From an uncultured Psychrobacter sp. (GTDB taxonomy: Bacteria; Pseudomonadota; Gammaproteobacteria; Pseudomonadales; Moraxellaceae), in NCBI RefSeq assembly GCF_947488565.1, contig NZ_CANKZC010000001.1:310001-374000 (forward strand): a stretch of 64,000 bases of DNA. Direction: 5' to 3'. The position numbers were made by a program, and so were the translations under genes. Every line of letters starts with the position of its first letter. Position 1 is the stretch's first letter. Under the pieces are notes generated by a model, which did not search any database, was not told where the DNA came from, and saw nothing but the letters and a program-made list of their open reading frames with translations. Below, one piece after another: positions 1 through 8,975 of this stretch.

Positions 1-695
1 GTTAACTTGATGCCCGCCTCATCGATTAAATCTATCTTTGGGTCGTAGTTTGCATCAAGACTACGATTTGGCTTCGGTACATGCTGGGAGACCGCTGTAA
101 TTACTTCATCATAAGCATGTGCACCAGTCACTGCTAGCACTGCTGGGTGCATTTCACGAATCTTTTCAGCTTCCTTACCTAAGCAGCCTGTCACGATGAC
201 CTTACCGTTTTTGCTGATAGCTTCACCGATTGCATCAAGCGACTCTTGTACCGCTGACTCGATAAAGCCGCAAGTATTGACCACTACTAAGTCTGCGCCG
301 TCATAGTCACTTGCGACTTGGTAGCCATCGCGACTAAGCTCTGTAATAATACGTTCGCTATCCACTAAGGCCTTTGGGCAACCTAAAGACACAAACCCAA
401 TCTTTGGCGCACTGGTTACTGGAGCATCAGCAGTCGCATCGCTACTTTGTGCAATGCTGCGGTTTTGATTATGATTGGCCTTATGATGGTAAGGTTGGGC
501 AGGTGCAGATTCCTGTTCTTGTGGCGATTGCGATTGAGCAGGATTAAACACCGTTGCAGTATCTTTTATCGTTTGTATCTGTTTTGATGAGACATCAGCA
601 CTTGAAGCGTCTGTGTTCAAATTTAAGTCTGAATTTGAGTTTGGGCTATCGTCTAAAAGCGTAGAACCAGAAGACTGAGTAGAAATATTGGGCAT
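1..695 (-). CDS. rimO: Ribosomal protein S12 methylthiotransferase RimO (3' part beyond window)
   Basis: This is the N-terminal part of RimO, the radical-SAM enzyme that adds a methylthio group to an aspartate of ribosomal protein S12. It reads leftward from an ATG at 693-695 and runs off the window. After about residue 97 the protein has the UPF0004 start ([19 protein letters not shown]), then [11 protein letters not shown] and [17 protein letters not shown], which carry the three cysteines of the N-terminal [4Fe-4S] site. The radical-SAM CxxxCxxC would lie outside the window. The first ~97 residues are an unusual Ser/Gln/Asn-rich extension absent from typical RimO. An internal start was considered, but the frame is open throughout and no better start was evident. 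Confidence 0.93.
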   Translation of the reverse strand, partial: MPNISTQSSGSTLLDDSPNSNSDLNLNTDASSADVSSKQIQTIKDTATVFNPAQSQSPQEQESAPAQPYHHKANHNQNRSIAQSSDATADAPVTSAPKIGFVSLGCPKALVDSERIITELSRDGYQVASDYDGADLVVVNTCGFIESAVQESLDAIGEAISKNGKVIVTGCLGKEAEKIREMHPAVLAVTGAHAYDEVITAVSQHVPKPNRSLDANYDPKIDLIDEAGIKL

Positions 696-813
696 GGCTA
701 ACCTTGCTAAAGATAAATTGGCTGGACGCATTGTACGTTTTTTTTATGACAATCACCAGTTTTGCCGCGCTAGAGTATTGATTTATGGTTAAATATTCAC
801 TTAAATTTGATTT

Positions 814-2154
814 GTGACTAGGCTTCTTATATTTATGGCATTTTCAGTAGCACTTGATGACGCACCAAACTCGGCTTTTATTGTGCAGCATTTATATACC
901 GCAATCTTATGGGTCAATGATGATCTGACGATTACTTGGCTCAATGGTCAAGCTGAGCAGTTGTTAGCAGTCAGTCGCGAACGGTTATTGGGCCAGTCTA
1001 TATTGACATTATTAGCACCTGAAGAGCTCAAAAAAGGTTTGAGTGACAACGTAGACAACTTTTCAAACAAGTATTCAGACAACCATCTAAAACCTAATAC
1101 TGTAAGGCAAAAACGTCCAACCTCCTCTTTGAGTGAACGCTTTAGTCAAGCGCAAAAATACCAACAACCTTTTATTGATCATGACCATAAAGTAACTTTA
1201 CAACCGAGCAGCGGCGCAGCGGTATCAATCGATTATAGTGTCACACCAGTCACCTATCAGCAGCAAGCTTATTTTATTATTGAGATGTGGGGCAAAGACC
1301 GTCAAAGCCGTATCACAGAAGAACAACGCCAACAGCAACAATATGATGTGGCCCGTCATATGCTGCGTTCAGTCGCCCATGAGGTAAAAAATCCGTTAGC
1401 AGGTATCCGCGGTGCTGCACAATTATTACAACGACAATTTGTCAAATTTAGTGAAAAAAATATTGAAAAAAACCTGCAAAAGACCACTGATAAGTTACGT
1501 AGTTATACCGATATTATTGTCTCAGAGACTGATCGCTTAACCCAGCTCATCGGTCAGCTTCTTGGCTCCAATCAATTGCCAAACTGGCAAGCTGTCAATA
1601 TTCATGAGCCACTAGAGCATGTGCTAACTTTGGTGATGAATCCTTACCCGCAAGTGACTTTAAAACGTGACTATGACTTATCTTTGCCTGAGCTGGACGC
1701 TGACAAAGACCAGTTAATCCAAGTATTTTTAAATCTAATTAATAATGCTTGTGAGGCGATGACAGAGCATTATGCAGCAAATGATTTTGATACTGCTTAT
1801 GCAAAAGCGAATGACACTCAGACAGATAAAGGCTATAAACCGCAATTGCATGTCCAAACGCGTGTGGTTTTTCAGCATACTATTGGCAGCCAGCAACACA
1901 AACAAGTGCTGCAAGTTACTATTACCGATAACGGTGCAGGGATTGATCCAGCACTGATCGGGCAAATATTTTTCCCGATGGTAACCAGCCGTGCAGCAGG
2001 CACAGGCTTAGGGCTGTCTATCGTTCAAGATATTATTAGCCGACATCATGGTATGATTGACGTTAGCTCCACTCAATTTAAAGATGACAATCAGAATAGA
2101 CAAACGCGCTTCACGCTATATTTACCCTTTAATCAGCCAGCACTTAATGCGTAA
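814..2154 (+). CDS. ntrB: Nitrogen regulation sensor histidine kinase NtrB
   Basis: Sensor kinase/phosphatase of the NtrBC two-component system, which phosphorylates NtrC under nitrogen limitation. An N-terminal PAS-like domain (about 15-70 and 120-160) is split by a polar insert (about 75-115). The dimerisation/phosphoacceptor box has SVAHEVKNPLAGIRGAAQLL with His189. The ATPase domain has an N box (NLINNACEAM), a G1 box (DNGAGIDP) and a G2 box (GTGLGLSIV). There is no transmembrane segment, as expected for cytosolic NtrB. The GTG at 814 has no clear RBS; ATG at 835 (MAFSVALDD) is an equally plausible start. ntrC follows on the same strand 228 nt later. Confidence 0.93.
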   Translation: MTRLLIFMAFSVALDDAPNSAFIVQHLYTAILWVNDDLTITWLNGQAEQLLAVSRERLLGQSILTLLAPEELKKGLSDNVDNFSNKYSDNHLKPNTVRQKRPTSSLSERFSQAQKYQQPFIDHDHKVTLQPSSGAAVSIDYSVTPVTYQQQAYFIIEMWGKDRQSRITEEQRQQQQYDVARHMLRSVAHEVKNPLAGIRGAAQLLQRQFVKFSEKNIEKNLQKTTDKLRSYTDIIVSETDRLTQLIGQLLGSNQLPNWQAVNIHEPLEHVLTLVMNPYPQVTLKRDYDLSLPELDADKDQLIQVFLNLINNACEAMTEHYAANDFDTAYAKANDTQTDKGYKPQLHVQTRVVFQHTIGSQQHKQVLQVTITDNGAGIDPALIGQIFFPMVTSRAAGTGLGLSIVQDIISRHHGMIDVSSTQFKDDNQNRQTRFTLYLPFNQPALNA

Positions 2155-2186
2155 ATATAAAGGGTATAGTTGATTCACTCTAGAAA

Positions 2187-2290
2187 CGATACAGTGCTGC
2201 TGGGGTAAATTTTGTGCAGCCTCTGTCGGCGTAGGCACAGCAAGCAAATAAAATTTACCCCAGCAGCACGTGACTATTAATAATGTATCG
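2187..2290. repeat. Long inverted repeat (MITE- or REP-like) between ntrB and ntrC
   Basis: Two perfect 20-bp arms, 2194-2213 and 2250-2269, are reverse complements (core CTGCTGGGGTAAAT / ATTTACCCCAGCAG) around a 36-nt loop. Outside them, short outer arms CGATAC (2187-2192) and GTATCG (2285-2290) also pair. The loop has its own weak pairing (GTGC..CCT / AGG..CAC). There is no T-run, so it is not a standard terminator. It has the size and form of a short palindromic mobile repeat or a structured RNA element; whether it is multicopy cannot be seen from this window. Confidence 0.75.
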
Positions 2291-2382
2291 ATTTTATTTA
2301 GTATTGACTATAAATAAAAAATTAATGCCAATCTTGAATTACCAATGATAACTCTAAAATAATTGCTTATTAGGCCTGATAC

Positions 2383-4161
2383 ATGACTGAACTTAACGAC
2401 AACCATAACCCTAAAAGCGATAGTCAAACGTTACATGACGAATCAACAAGTGCTCAAACCATCAAAGTAACAGTCAATAATGCACCCAACGACAACTCTG
2501 CGACTTTATGGCTGATTGATGACGATGCGGCATTGCGCTTAGTATTGGCCGATACTTTTGAAGACGCTGGTTTTATGGTTGTCAGCTTTACGCAAGCGCA
2601 GGCGGCATGGACTCAGCTTAATGATGTCTTACAACAACATGCATCAGCGACGCAGTTGCCGGATGTCATATTAACTGATATTCGTATGCCAATGATGGAT
2701 GGCTTGTCGTTTAGTGGATGGGTACATAAGCATTTTCCTCAGCTACCTATCGTTATTATGACTGCTCATTCGGACATTAGCTCTGCTATTGACAGTTATC
2801 AGACAGGCGCATTTGAATATCTACCCAAACCCTTTGATCTAGATGATGCAGTCGCAATAATTTATAAAGCTATCAATTATCAGCCAACTCATCAGATAAA
2901 TAATAAGCAAGCCGAAACCGATGTCAAAGCTCAGGCAAAAAAAGAGAGCAAGCTAAATCTAACAACGAAACCAACCAACAGCTCTGACAACTCGGTCAAA
3001 GACAAGGATTCGTTAAAAGATAAAGCTACTGATAAGTCTAACAACAACCCTAATGGTATTATTGGACAGTCACAGGCCATGCAAACGGTCTTTCGAGCCG
3101 TTGGACGACTGGCACATTCTCCTATCACCGTACTAATCACTGGTGAATCAGGGACCGGCAAAGAGCTGGTCGCAAGCGCCCTACATCAGCACTCACCAAG
3201 GCAGCAAGAGCCTTTTATCGCACTCAATATGGCAGCCATTCCTCATGATTTGATTGAATCTGAACTATTTGGCCATGAAAAAGGGGCTTTTACAGGCGCT
3301 ACCACGCGCAGGCAAGGACGCTTTGAGCAAGCAGACGGTGGCACGCTGTTTTTGGATGAAATCGGTGACATGCCCTTTAGTACACAAACACGCTTGCTAC
3401 GGGTACTAGCAAATGGTGAGTTTTATCGCGTTGGCGGGCAGCAGCCTATCAAGGTTGACGTACGTATCATCGCTGCGACTCATCAAAACCTAGAGCATCT
3501 CGTACAGCAAGGCAAGTTTCGTGAGGATTTATTTTATCGTCTCAACGTCATTCGTTTGCCATTACCACCATTGCGCGCACGCCGTGAGGATATTCCAGCA
3601 CTTACTACACACTTTATGCAGCGCGCCGCTGAGCAAATGAACACTGCACCAAAGCAGCTGCACCCCCAAGCACTGCATCTCATGCAGGCCTTTGACTGGC
3701 GAGGCAACGTGCGTCAACTCGAAAATGTCTGTTTGTGGTTGACGGTCATGGCAACGGGTGACACGGTTTTGGTCGAAGATTTACCACCTGAGCTCTTGGA
3801 TAATCATCATCATTCTTTGCAGCAACAACCTAATCAACCACATAATGGCGTTTATGATAATGACTTTCATCGTAATGACGTAATGCAGCCTTTAGAGTCT
3901 ACCTCCTACTCGGTTGCGACTTCAACTTGGCAAGAAGTGCTAGCAGACTGGGCGAAAGAATCGCTACAGGCGGGCGAAACCGATATCTTACAGACCGCAA
4001 CACCCGATTTCGAACGCGTATTATTGAATGCAGCGCTCACCTATAGCGGCGGCAAAAAGATTGCAGCGGCTAACTTATTAGGTTGGGGACGCAACACCTT
4101 AACCCGTAAACTTCATCTGCTCGATATTGACTCATCAGACAATCAATCAGAAGAGTCATAA
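2383..4161 (+). CDS. ntrC: Nitrogen regulation response regulator NtrC (sigma-54 activator)
   Basis: Sigma-54-dependent activator of nitrogen assimilation genes and partner of NtrB. The receiver domain (about 42-160) has the acidic pocket DDD at 46-48, phosphoacceptor Asp99 and Lys149. The AAA+ domain (about 225-460) has Walker A GESGTGKE (254-261), the sigma-54-contacting GAFTGA loop (301-306) and Walker [12 protein letters not shown]. The C-terminal Fis-type helix-turn-helix lies near [17 protein letters not shown]. At 592 aa it is about 120 residues longer than usual. The extra length is an N-terminal tail (1-40), a Lys/Ser/Asp-rich linker between receiver and AAA+ (about 165-223) and a His/Gln/Asn-rich stretch before the HTH. 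Confidence 0.95.
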   Translation: MTELNDNHNPKSDSQTLHDESTSAQTIKVTVNNAPNDNSATLWLIDDDAALRLVLADTFEDAGFMVVSFTQAQAAWTQLNDVLQQHASATQLPDVILTDIRMPMMDGLSFSGWVHKHFPQLPIVIMTAHSDISSAIDSYQTGAFEYLPKPFDLDDAVAIIYKAINYQPTHQINNKQAETDVKAQAKKESKLNLTTKPTNSSDNSVKDKDSLKDKATDKSNNNPNGIIGQSQAMQTVFRAVGRLAHSPITVLITGESGTGKELVASALHQHSPRQQEPFIALNMAAIPHDLIESELFGHEKGAFTGATTRRQGRFEQADGGTLFLDEIGDMPFSTQTRLLRVLANGEFYRVGGQQPIKVDVRIIAATHQNLEHLVQQGKFREDLFYRLNVIRLPLPPLRARREDIPALTTHFMQRAAEQMNTAPKQLHPQALHLMQAFDWRGNVRQLENVCLWLTVMATGDTVLVEDLPPELLDNHHHSLQQQPNQPHNGVYDNDFHRNDVMQPLESTSYSVATSTWQEVLADWAKESLQAGETDILQTATPDFERVLLNAALTYSGGKKIAAANLLGWGRNTLTRKLHLLDIDSSDNQSEES

Positions 4162-4293
4162 TTAAACAAGTTCAAGAATAGATTTGACACTATGTATTTG
4201 AAAAAGCTCCTTTGAAAGTCGTAGTGAAATCAAACATTTATAAATTCAAGTACAAAAAATTGTGATTAATTTAAAATTATTTGCAAAAAGGGG

Positions 4294-4321
4294 TTGCCAA
4301 ACTATTCAAACTCTATATAAT
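4294..4321 (+). promoter_or_regulatory. Sigma-70 promoter for tRNA-Leu
   Basis: TTGCCA at 4294-4299 and TATAAT at 4316-4321 are separated by 16 nt. The tRNA begins 88 nt after the -10 box, leaving a leader that RNase processing would remove. Confidence 0.7.
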
Positions 4322-4409
4322 AGCCAACCACTGAGACGCACTACCGAATCAGTTATTTATCTTAATCGCGTTTGAGTTTAAACACTTTTGATGATAAAGT
4401 TTTGATAAT

Positions 4410-4494
4410 GGGGCTGTGGCGGAATTGGTAGACGCACCAGATTTAGGTTCTGGCGCCGCAAGGTGTGAGAGTTCGAGTCTCTCCAGCCCCACCA
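4410..4494 (+). tRNA. tRNA-Leu(TAG)
   Basis: An 85-nt tRNA with a long class II variable arm. The acceptor stem GGGGCTG pairs with CAGCCCC. The anticodon stem CCAGA/TCTGG holds loop TTTAGGT (anticodon TAG). The T arm contains GTTCGAGTC. CCA is encoded at 4492-4494. Anticodon and class II shape both indicate leucine. Confidence 0.97.
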
Positions 4495-4525
4495 TTTTCG
4501 GATAGTACATCTTAGACCAAATATT

Positions 4526-4553
4526 AAAACCTGCTTTTTAGCAGGTTTTTTTG
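4526..4553 (+). terminator. Rho-independent terminator after tRNA-Leu
   Basis: Stem AACCTGC (4528-4534) / GCAGGTT (4541-4547) with a 6-nt loop, followed by T residues to 4552. Confidence 0.85.
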
Positions 4554-4575
4554 TGTCTGCGATTTTATTTTTGAC

Positions 4576-5616
4576 TTAAACACGTTCCAAATCTTCTAAC
4601 ACTTCCTCCATACTCTCATACCGTTTCTCTACTCGCTTCGCCAAAGCCTCATTAATGATTCTTTGATAGCGCTGATACTCTAGCGGTAAGGTTGAAATAG
4701 ACTGCTGGCAATGCTGAATTGCCCACTCTTTTAGTGGCTCACTACGTTGATTATCGATTTTAAACGGTCGCTCGCTTGTCAATATCTCATATAGTATTAT
4801 TCCAAAGGCGTAGATATCACTTTGTATCGTCGCGCCCTGCCCTTGCCAGCGCTCAGGTGCGAGATAAGCTGGCGTGCCGGCAGGGTTTGCTACGCTGGGT
4901 TTGTCGATATTCTTCGCTAACGCAAAATCAGTCAATCGTAAATTAGGTACTATGACGCTGTTATCCGCACTATTCGGCAAAAAATCATCTAGCAAAATAT
5001 TACTCGGTTTAATATCATTATGCAGCCAACCAGCTTTATGAAGATTGGCTATTAAGTGCGCGACCTGATTTATTATTTGATATTTTTTCTCATCGCTTAA
5101 TAGTGAGGATTTCTCATTGCTCAACTGCTGAGCCAAGTTACCATTCTCGTAGTAAGGCATAGCAAGGAGATTAAGCTGCCATCTTTGCGCTAAAAATTTC
5201 ATATATACGGTTTCGAAAGATAATACTGGTGGTACGATAGTTTGAGGAGTATTCTGAGTCCCAGTTGACCGAGAATGGCTCACAGCTGTTAAGACCGCAA
5301 CTTCACGTTGTAAGGTAGACAACTCATGATTACTATCGTGACTAAGCTCCCACTTAATCATGACACGACAAAGCTGCGAATGGCGCGCACGCGTTAGCCC
5401 TTGGTAACTAGTATTTTTGACATACTGCCTTTGGTCATTATTTTGCTGGCTAATACGTTGATGGGTTATCTCATAATAGCCCAACCCTTCTAGCACAGTA
5501 TTTAATTTTGGTAGTAGCTCTTCCGCTTGCCTACGCAAGGTTTGCGTTATCGCTTGTATTGTAGGCGGATTGCTGGCACTATTTTTCATGGTATCACTCA
5601 GCCCTTCTAAAACCAT
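4576..5616 (-). CDS. Serine/threonine protein kinase-like protein
   Basis: A Hanks-type kinase domain fills most of the 346 residues. Candidate ATP-binding Lys88 (MIKWE) and Glu105 lie in the N-lobe. The catalytic loop reads HNDIKPSNILLD (199-210, Asp201), the metal loop is DFA (230-232) instead of DFG, and GTPAYLAPERW (248-257) matches the activation segment and APE motif. The catalytic aspartates and lysine are kept, so it may be active, but HRD is HND and DFG is DFA. No glycine-rich loop and no transmembrane or PASTA region was seen, so it is probably a soluble kinase with unknown substrates. ATG at 5589 (MKNSAS) is an alternative start. It is divergent from the ATPase gene at 5658. Confidence 0.8.
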   Translation of the reverse strand: MVLEGLSDTMKNSASNPPTIQAITQTLRRQAEELLPKLNTVLEGLGYYEITHQRISQQNNDQRQYVKNTSYQGLTRARHSQLCRVMIKWELSHDSNHELSTLQREVAVLTAVSHSRSTGTQNTPQTIVPPVLSFETVYMKFLAQRWQLNLLAMPYYENGNLAQQLSNEKSSLLSDEKKYQIINQVAHLIANLHKAGWLHNDIKPSNILLDDFLPNSADNSVIVPNLRLTDFALAKNIDKPSVANPAGTPAYLAPERWQGQGATIQSDIYAFGIILYEILTSERPFKIDNQRSEPLKEWAIQHCQQSISTLPLEYQRYQRIINEALAKRVEKRYESMEEVLEDLERV

Positions 5617-5657
5617 TATAAAATAAATGAAACGTAACCTTAATTATTAGAGTCATT

Positions 5658-6626
5658 ATGTCCCAACCAACCAATCCATCTACTGATAAACCGTCCACTG
5701 ATTACGCCCTACCTGCCCCTTTATTGGACTTATTAAGTCAATATTTAGCAGAGCACGTGACCCCTACTATCAAAATTGATCCTGCACAGCTGGCGTATCG
5801 CTGGGTTGGTGGACGCACCGGACATTTAGAACCGTTAGCCGTTAACTTATTTTTGAGTTTGGATGACTTGCATGGTATCGACACCCAAAAGTCAAAACTG
5901 GTACAAAACACGCGCCAATTTCTTAAAGGCTATCCAGCCAATCATGTGTTGATGACTGGGACACGCGGCGCAGGTAAATCATCACTGATTCGAGCGTTAC
6001 TGCAAGCCTATCATAGCGAAGGCTTGCGCGTTATTGAGATTGCTCGCGATGATTTGTTGGTATTAGACAAGATTCGCGCAGCCATCAACGAGCTACCAGC
6101 TGATTGTGGTAGTCGCTATGTGGTGTACTGTGATGATCTCGCGTTTAACGGTCAGGATGAGAACTATCGTACGCTAAAAAGTGTATTGGATGGTTCGCTC
6201 GATTCTGAGCAAGATAAGCTATTGGTGTATGCGACCAGCAATCGTCGACATCTATTGCCACAACTAATGAAAGACAATGTCAATATTTACGATGGAAATA
6301 CCGATGAGGTCAACCCTTACGAAACCATTGATGAGACCGTATCGCTATCTGATCGCTTTGGTTTGTGGTTGTCGTTTTATCCTATGAATCAGCAAACGTA
6401 TTTGCAAATCGTTCAGCATTATCTAAGCTTGCAGCAAGCAAAAACTATTAGCAATATTATGAATGCTAATAGTAATAATAATGATAAAGAGCTTGACGAA
6501 ATCGTGAGAGCGGCGGCACTGCGTTGGGCATCAGAGCGTGGTGGACGTTCGGGACGCGTCGCTTATCAGTTTAGTCGTTACTGGATAGGACAATCCCAAT
6601 TGGCTGCTGCAGATAGTCAGTCTTAA
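5658..6626 (+). CDS. ATP-binding protein, DUF815 family
   Basis: P-loop NTPase of 322 aa. The order of motifs fits the DUF815 AAA+ family: an N-terminal region ending RWVGGRTGHLEPL, Walker A GTRGAGKSS (101-109), Walker B YVVYCDDLAF (about 154-163), YATSNRRHLLP (sensor-like) and a C-terminal region with RGGRSGRVAYQF. The family's cellular role is not established. The gene converges with rnz; only one base separates the stop codons. Confidence 0.83.
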   Translation: MSQPTNPSTDKPSTDYALPAPLLDLLSQYLAEHVTPTIKIDPAQLAYRWVGGRTGHLEPLAVNLFLSLDDLHGIDTQKSKLVQNTRQFLKGYPANHVLMTGTRGAGKSSLIRALLQAYHSEGLRVIEIARDDLLVLDKIRAAINELPADCGSRYVVYCDDLAFNGQDENYRTLKSVLDGSLDSEQDKLLVYATSNRRHLLPQLMKDNVNIYDGNTDEVNPYETIDETVSLSDRFGLWLSFYPMNQQTYLQIVQHYLSLQQAKTISNIMNANSNNNDKELDEIVRAAALRWASERGGRSGRVAYQFSRYWIGQSQLAAADSQS

Positions 6627-6627
6627 C

Positions 6628-7743
6628 TCATTTGCTGTCGCGTGCAGATCCTACATACTGTACGCGGCTGTCTGCTTGACCTTCAACTACTTCTACTGCA
6701 CCATCTACCCTATATTGCGCAAAATCTGCCGCTAACCATAAGTTGCCGTGATAAACGCTTTTTGCATCTAAGCGGATATGCGCCATATTAGGCGTCGTGC
6801 TATCTGGATTATCGAAACGCTGATAACGGGCACTAAAATGCGTCAGAATGAGATTGGGCAAGCTCATATCTTGTGCAAACTTGCCAACTCGCTGTGCACT
6901 ACTATGCATGGGGTCAAAATCTGGATTTTTAGCTTGAATCTTGGTTAAGACTTCATTGGTATAAGTCGCCTCATGTACCAGTAAATCGGTATCTTGTAGC
7001 GCAGAAGCTAAAAGACTTGGCATATCGTTATCACCAGCCACCACGACCCTTGTACGTTGTTCGTCATTATCAACGTAATCTGCTGCGCGTAACTGCTTAC
7101 CGTCCTCGGTTATAACATCTTCACCTTGCTGCAACCTCCCCCACACCTTACTAGCTGGAATACCAGCTGCTAGCAATTTATCGGTATTGAGCGTGCGACG
7201 ACTGATAGTCTGAGTAATACCAAAACCATAGGATGGCACGCGATGTGATAGAGGATGAATATCTATCGCAAGCTGTTGCTGCTTATCCAAGCTGATACTT
7301 ACCTGACCTTTATTTTCATTATTTGGCTGATATAGCAAATCTTCAATCGCCATAAAATCGATGGCAAATGGCAAATGCAACTCAGTAGCTAGTATTACAG
7401 CATCTAATAGTTTGCTAATGGCTTTGGGTGCGATAAGAATCAGCGGCGCGGTACGCCCTGACATGGCAGCACTAGCGAGCAATCCTGGCAAACCATAGCA
7501 ATGATCGCCATGCACATGAGTAATACAAATAGCGGTAAGCTGATGCAGTGATAGCTTGGTATGGAGCAGTTGCTGCTGTGTACCTTCACCGCAATCAATG
7601 AGTAACCACGGACGCGATTTTTTACTCTGCTGTTGATTAGATCCGGACAGATAAGGATTAAGGCACTCAATCGCCAGCGCTGTTACGTTGCGCTGCTTGG
7701 TCGGCACACCAGCCGATGTCCCTAAAAAGGTTAGTTGCAGCAT
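6628..7743 (-). CDS. rnz: Ribonuclease Z (tRNA 3' endonuclease)
   Basis: Metallo-beta-lactamase fold nuclease that removes 3' trailers from tRNA precursors. The metal-binding motif is THVHGDHCYGLPGL (His76, His78, Asp80, His81). Further ligand positions are visible in VVVAGDND, LVHEATYTNE and LILTHFSARY. At 371 aa it is somewhat longer than the bacterial short form because of polar inserts (about 33-43 and 130-150). All tRNAs in this window encode CCA, so in this organism the enzyme may act mainly on CCA-less or other RNAs. Confidence 0.9.
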   Translation of the reverse strand: MLQLTFLGTSAGVPTKQRNVTALAIECLNPYLSGSNQQQSKKSRPWLLIDCGEGTQQQLLHTKLSLHQLTAICITHVHGDHCYGLPGLLASAAMSGRTAPLILIAPKAISKLLDAVILATELHLPFAIDFMAIEDLLYQPNNENKGQVSISLDKQQQLAIDIHPLSHRVPSYGFGITQTISRRTLNTDKLLAAGIPASKVWGRLQQGEDVITEDGKQLRAADYVDNDEQRTRVVVAGDNDMPSLLASALQDTDLLVHEATYTNEVLTKIQAKNPDFDPMHSSAQRVGKFAQDMSLPNLILTHFSARYQRFDNPDSTTPNMAHIRLDAKSVYHGNLWLAADFAQYRVDGAVEVVEGQADSRVQYVGSARDSK

Positions 7744-7787
7744 GGTTTATTATTCATAGCAAAAGAGTTTTTCAAATCTAATATGAT

Positions 7788-8033
7788 TTACGACAATTTA
7801 CAAAGAATGGTTTTATCACCCTCAACGATTTGACCGCCACTAGCAAAGCATTGATTGACCATGCTAGATTCATGCGACTTCCAGCCTCCATAGAAGCTTG
7901 CTATACATAATAAAACGACTAATATCTTTTGCGACCACGCCTTAACAGTTACTTGCTGAGAAGCAAGCTGCTGCCGTGCCAGCTGATCCTTATCGGAACC
8001 AGAGGGTTTATTCAAGTTATTAGAGTCTGTCAT
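7788..8033 (-). CDS. Small single-pass membrane protein, unknown function
   Basis: An 81-residue protein with a polar N-terminus, one hydrophobic segment (about 33-50, ILVVLLCIASFYGGW) and a short C-terminal tail with two cysteines (about 62 and 77), which could form a disulfide if periplasmic. A good RBS (AAGG, 8 nt before the ATG) supports the start. No family was recognised. It lies 44 nt upstream of rnz on the same strand and may be cotranscribed with it. Confidence 0.65.
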   Translation of the reverse strand: MTDSNNLNKPSGSDKDQLARQQLASQQVTVKAWSQKILVVLLCIASFYGGWKSHESSMVNQCFASGGQIVEGDKTILCKLS

Positions 8034-8149
8034 TGTCTTACCTTTTAGAGGACTATTTATTGATGGGACATATTGAACTTAACATGCCCCAAACGCTATC
8101 AACATAGCAATAGCTAGCATTTATAAACACTTTGATAAATCTAGTAGTC

Positions 8150-8818
8150 CTAGAACTGGACACGGCCACCTTTGACTTCAGCTTGCTTGAAAGCTGCTCG
8201 CGCTTCGCAGCGTTTTAACCAATTTAATATATTGGCGTATTTTACTTTGTCGAGCCCACTCCCTGCATTGGTAGCGACGACCACAAGATGCATCTGAATG
8301 TCTGCAGCACTAAAAGCTTCACCTGCAAACCAATGATTGTGCTGTAGTTGCTGCTCCATCATATTTAGCATCGTTGTCAGGCTATCACTAATCATATTGT
8401 TTTCGACTTGCTTACGAATACTCTTGCTCACAGGCTTGATAAGCATTGGTGATTTTTCGACCACTTTGGTAAATACCAAACGCATGACCAACAGCGGCAT
8501 GATTGATGCTTCAGCAAAGTGTAGCCAAAAAGTATAAGACTCCCATGCCTCTTCATTGTCATCAGTAGGTTTAAGATGTTGTTCTTTATCATAATGCTTG
8601 AGTAAATACTCAATGATAAATCCTGATTCGACCAGCGCACGCCCGTTCACCTCCAAGATAGGAGTATGACCAAGTGGATGAATTTTCTTTAAACTTTCAG
8701 GCGCACGGTAAGCTTTAGTACGCTCGTAACAAGTCAGCTGATAGTCAGCGTTTAGTTCTTCCAAAAGCCATATGATACGAAACGAGCGCGAGTTCTCTAA
8801 ATGATGCAGATGTAACAT
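8150..8818 (-). CDS. Glutathione S-transferase family protein
   Basis: A 222-aa soluble GST. The N-terminal thioredoxin-like domain begins MLHLHHLENSRSFRIIWLLEEL and includes the cis-Pro region GHTPILEVNG and the glutathione-binding LVESGFIIEYLL (Glu-Ser pair). The helical C-terminal domain has the conserved FSAADIQMHL motif. The Ser of NSRSFR is the candidate catalytic residue, as in bacterial beta/theta-like GSTs. The substrate cannot be predicted. It stands alone between rnz and the transporter pair. Confidence 0.87.
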   Translation of the reverse strand: MLHLHHLENSRSFRIIWLLEELNADYQLTCYERTKAYRAPESLKKIHPLGHTPILEVNGRALVESGFIIEYLLKHYDKEQHLKPTDDNEEAWESYTFWLHFAEASIMPLLVMRLVFTKVVEKSPMLIKPVSKSIRKQVENNMISDSLTTMLNMMEQQLQHNHWFAGEAFSAADIQMHLVVVATNAGSGLDKVKYANILNWLKRCEARAAFKQAEVKGGRVQF

Positions 8819-8917
8819 GGATTCACCCTAATGATGGTTGGTAAGTTAAACAAAGCAACTTATTAATGCTATTGATGATAGCGCACTTAGCCATGCTTTA
8901 ATACAGTCATATCATTC

Positions 8918-8941
8918 AAAAACAGTCAAAATTAATGACTG
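8918..8941 (-). terminator. Terminator after RarD-like gene 1
   Basis: Read on the minus strand: stem CAGTCA / TGACTG with a 7-nt loop, then five T. A wider pairing, 8901-8910 with 8935-8944 (ATACAGTCAT / ATGACTGTAT), overlaps it, so two alternative folds are possible. Confidence 0.6.
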
Positions 8942-8975
8942 TATGATGCGTTTTATATCTCGTATTTTTGCGGTT

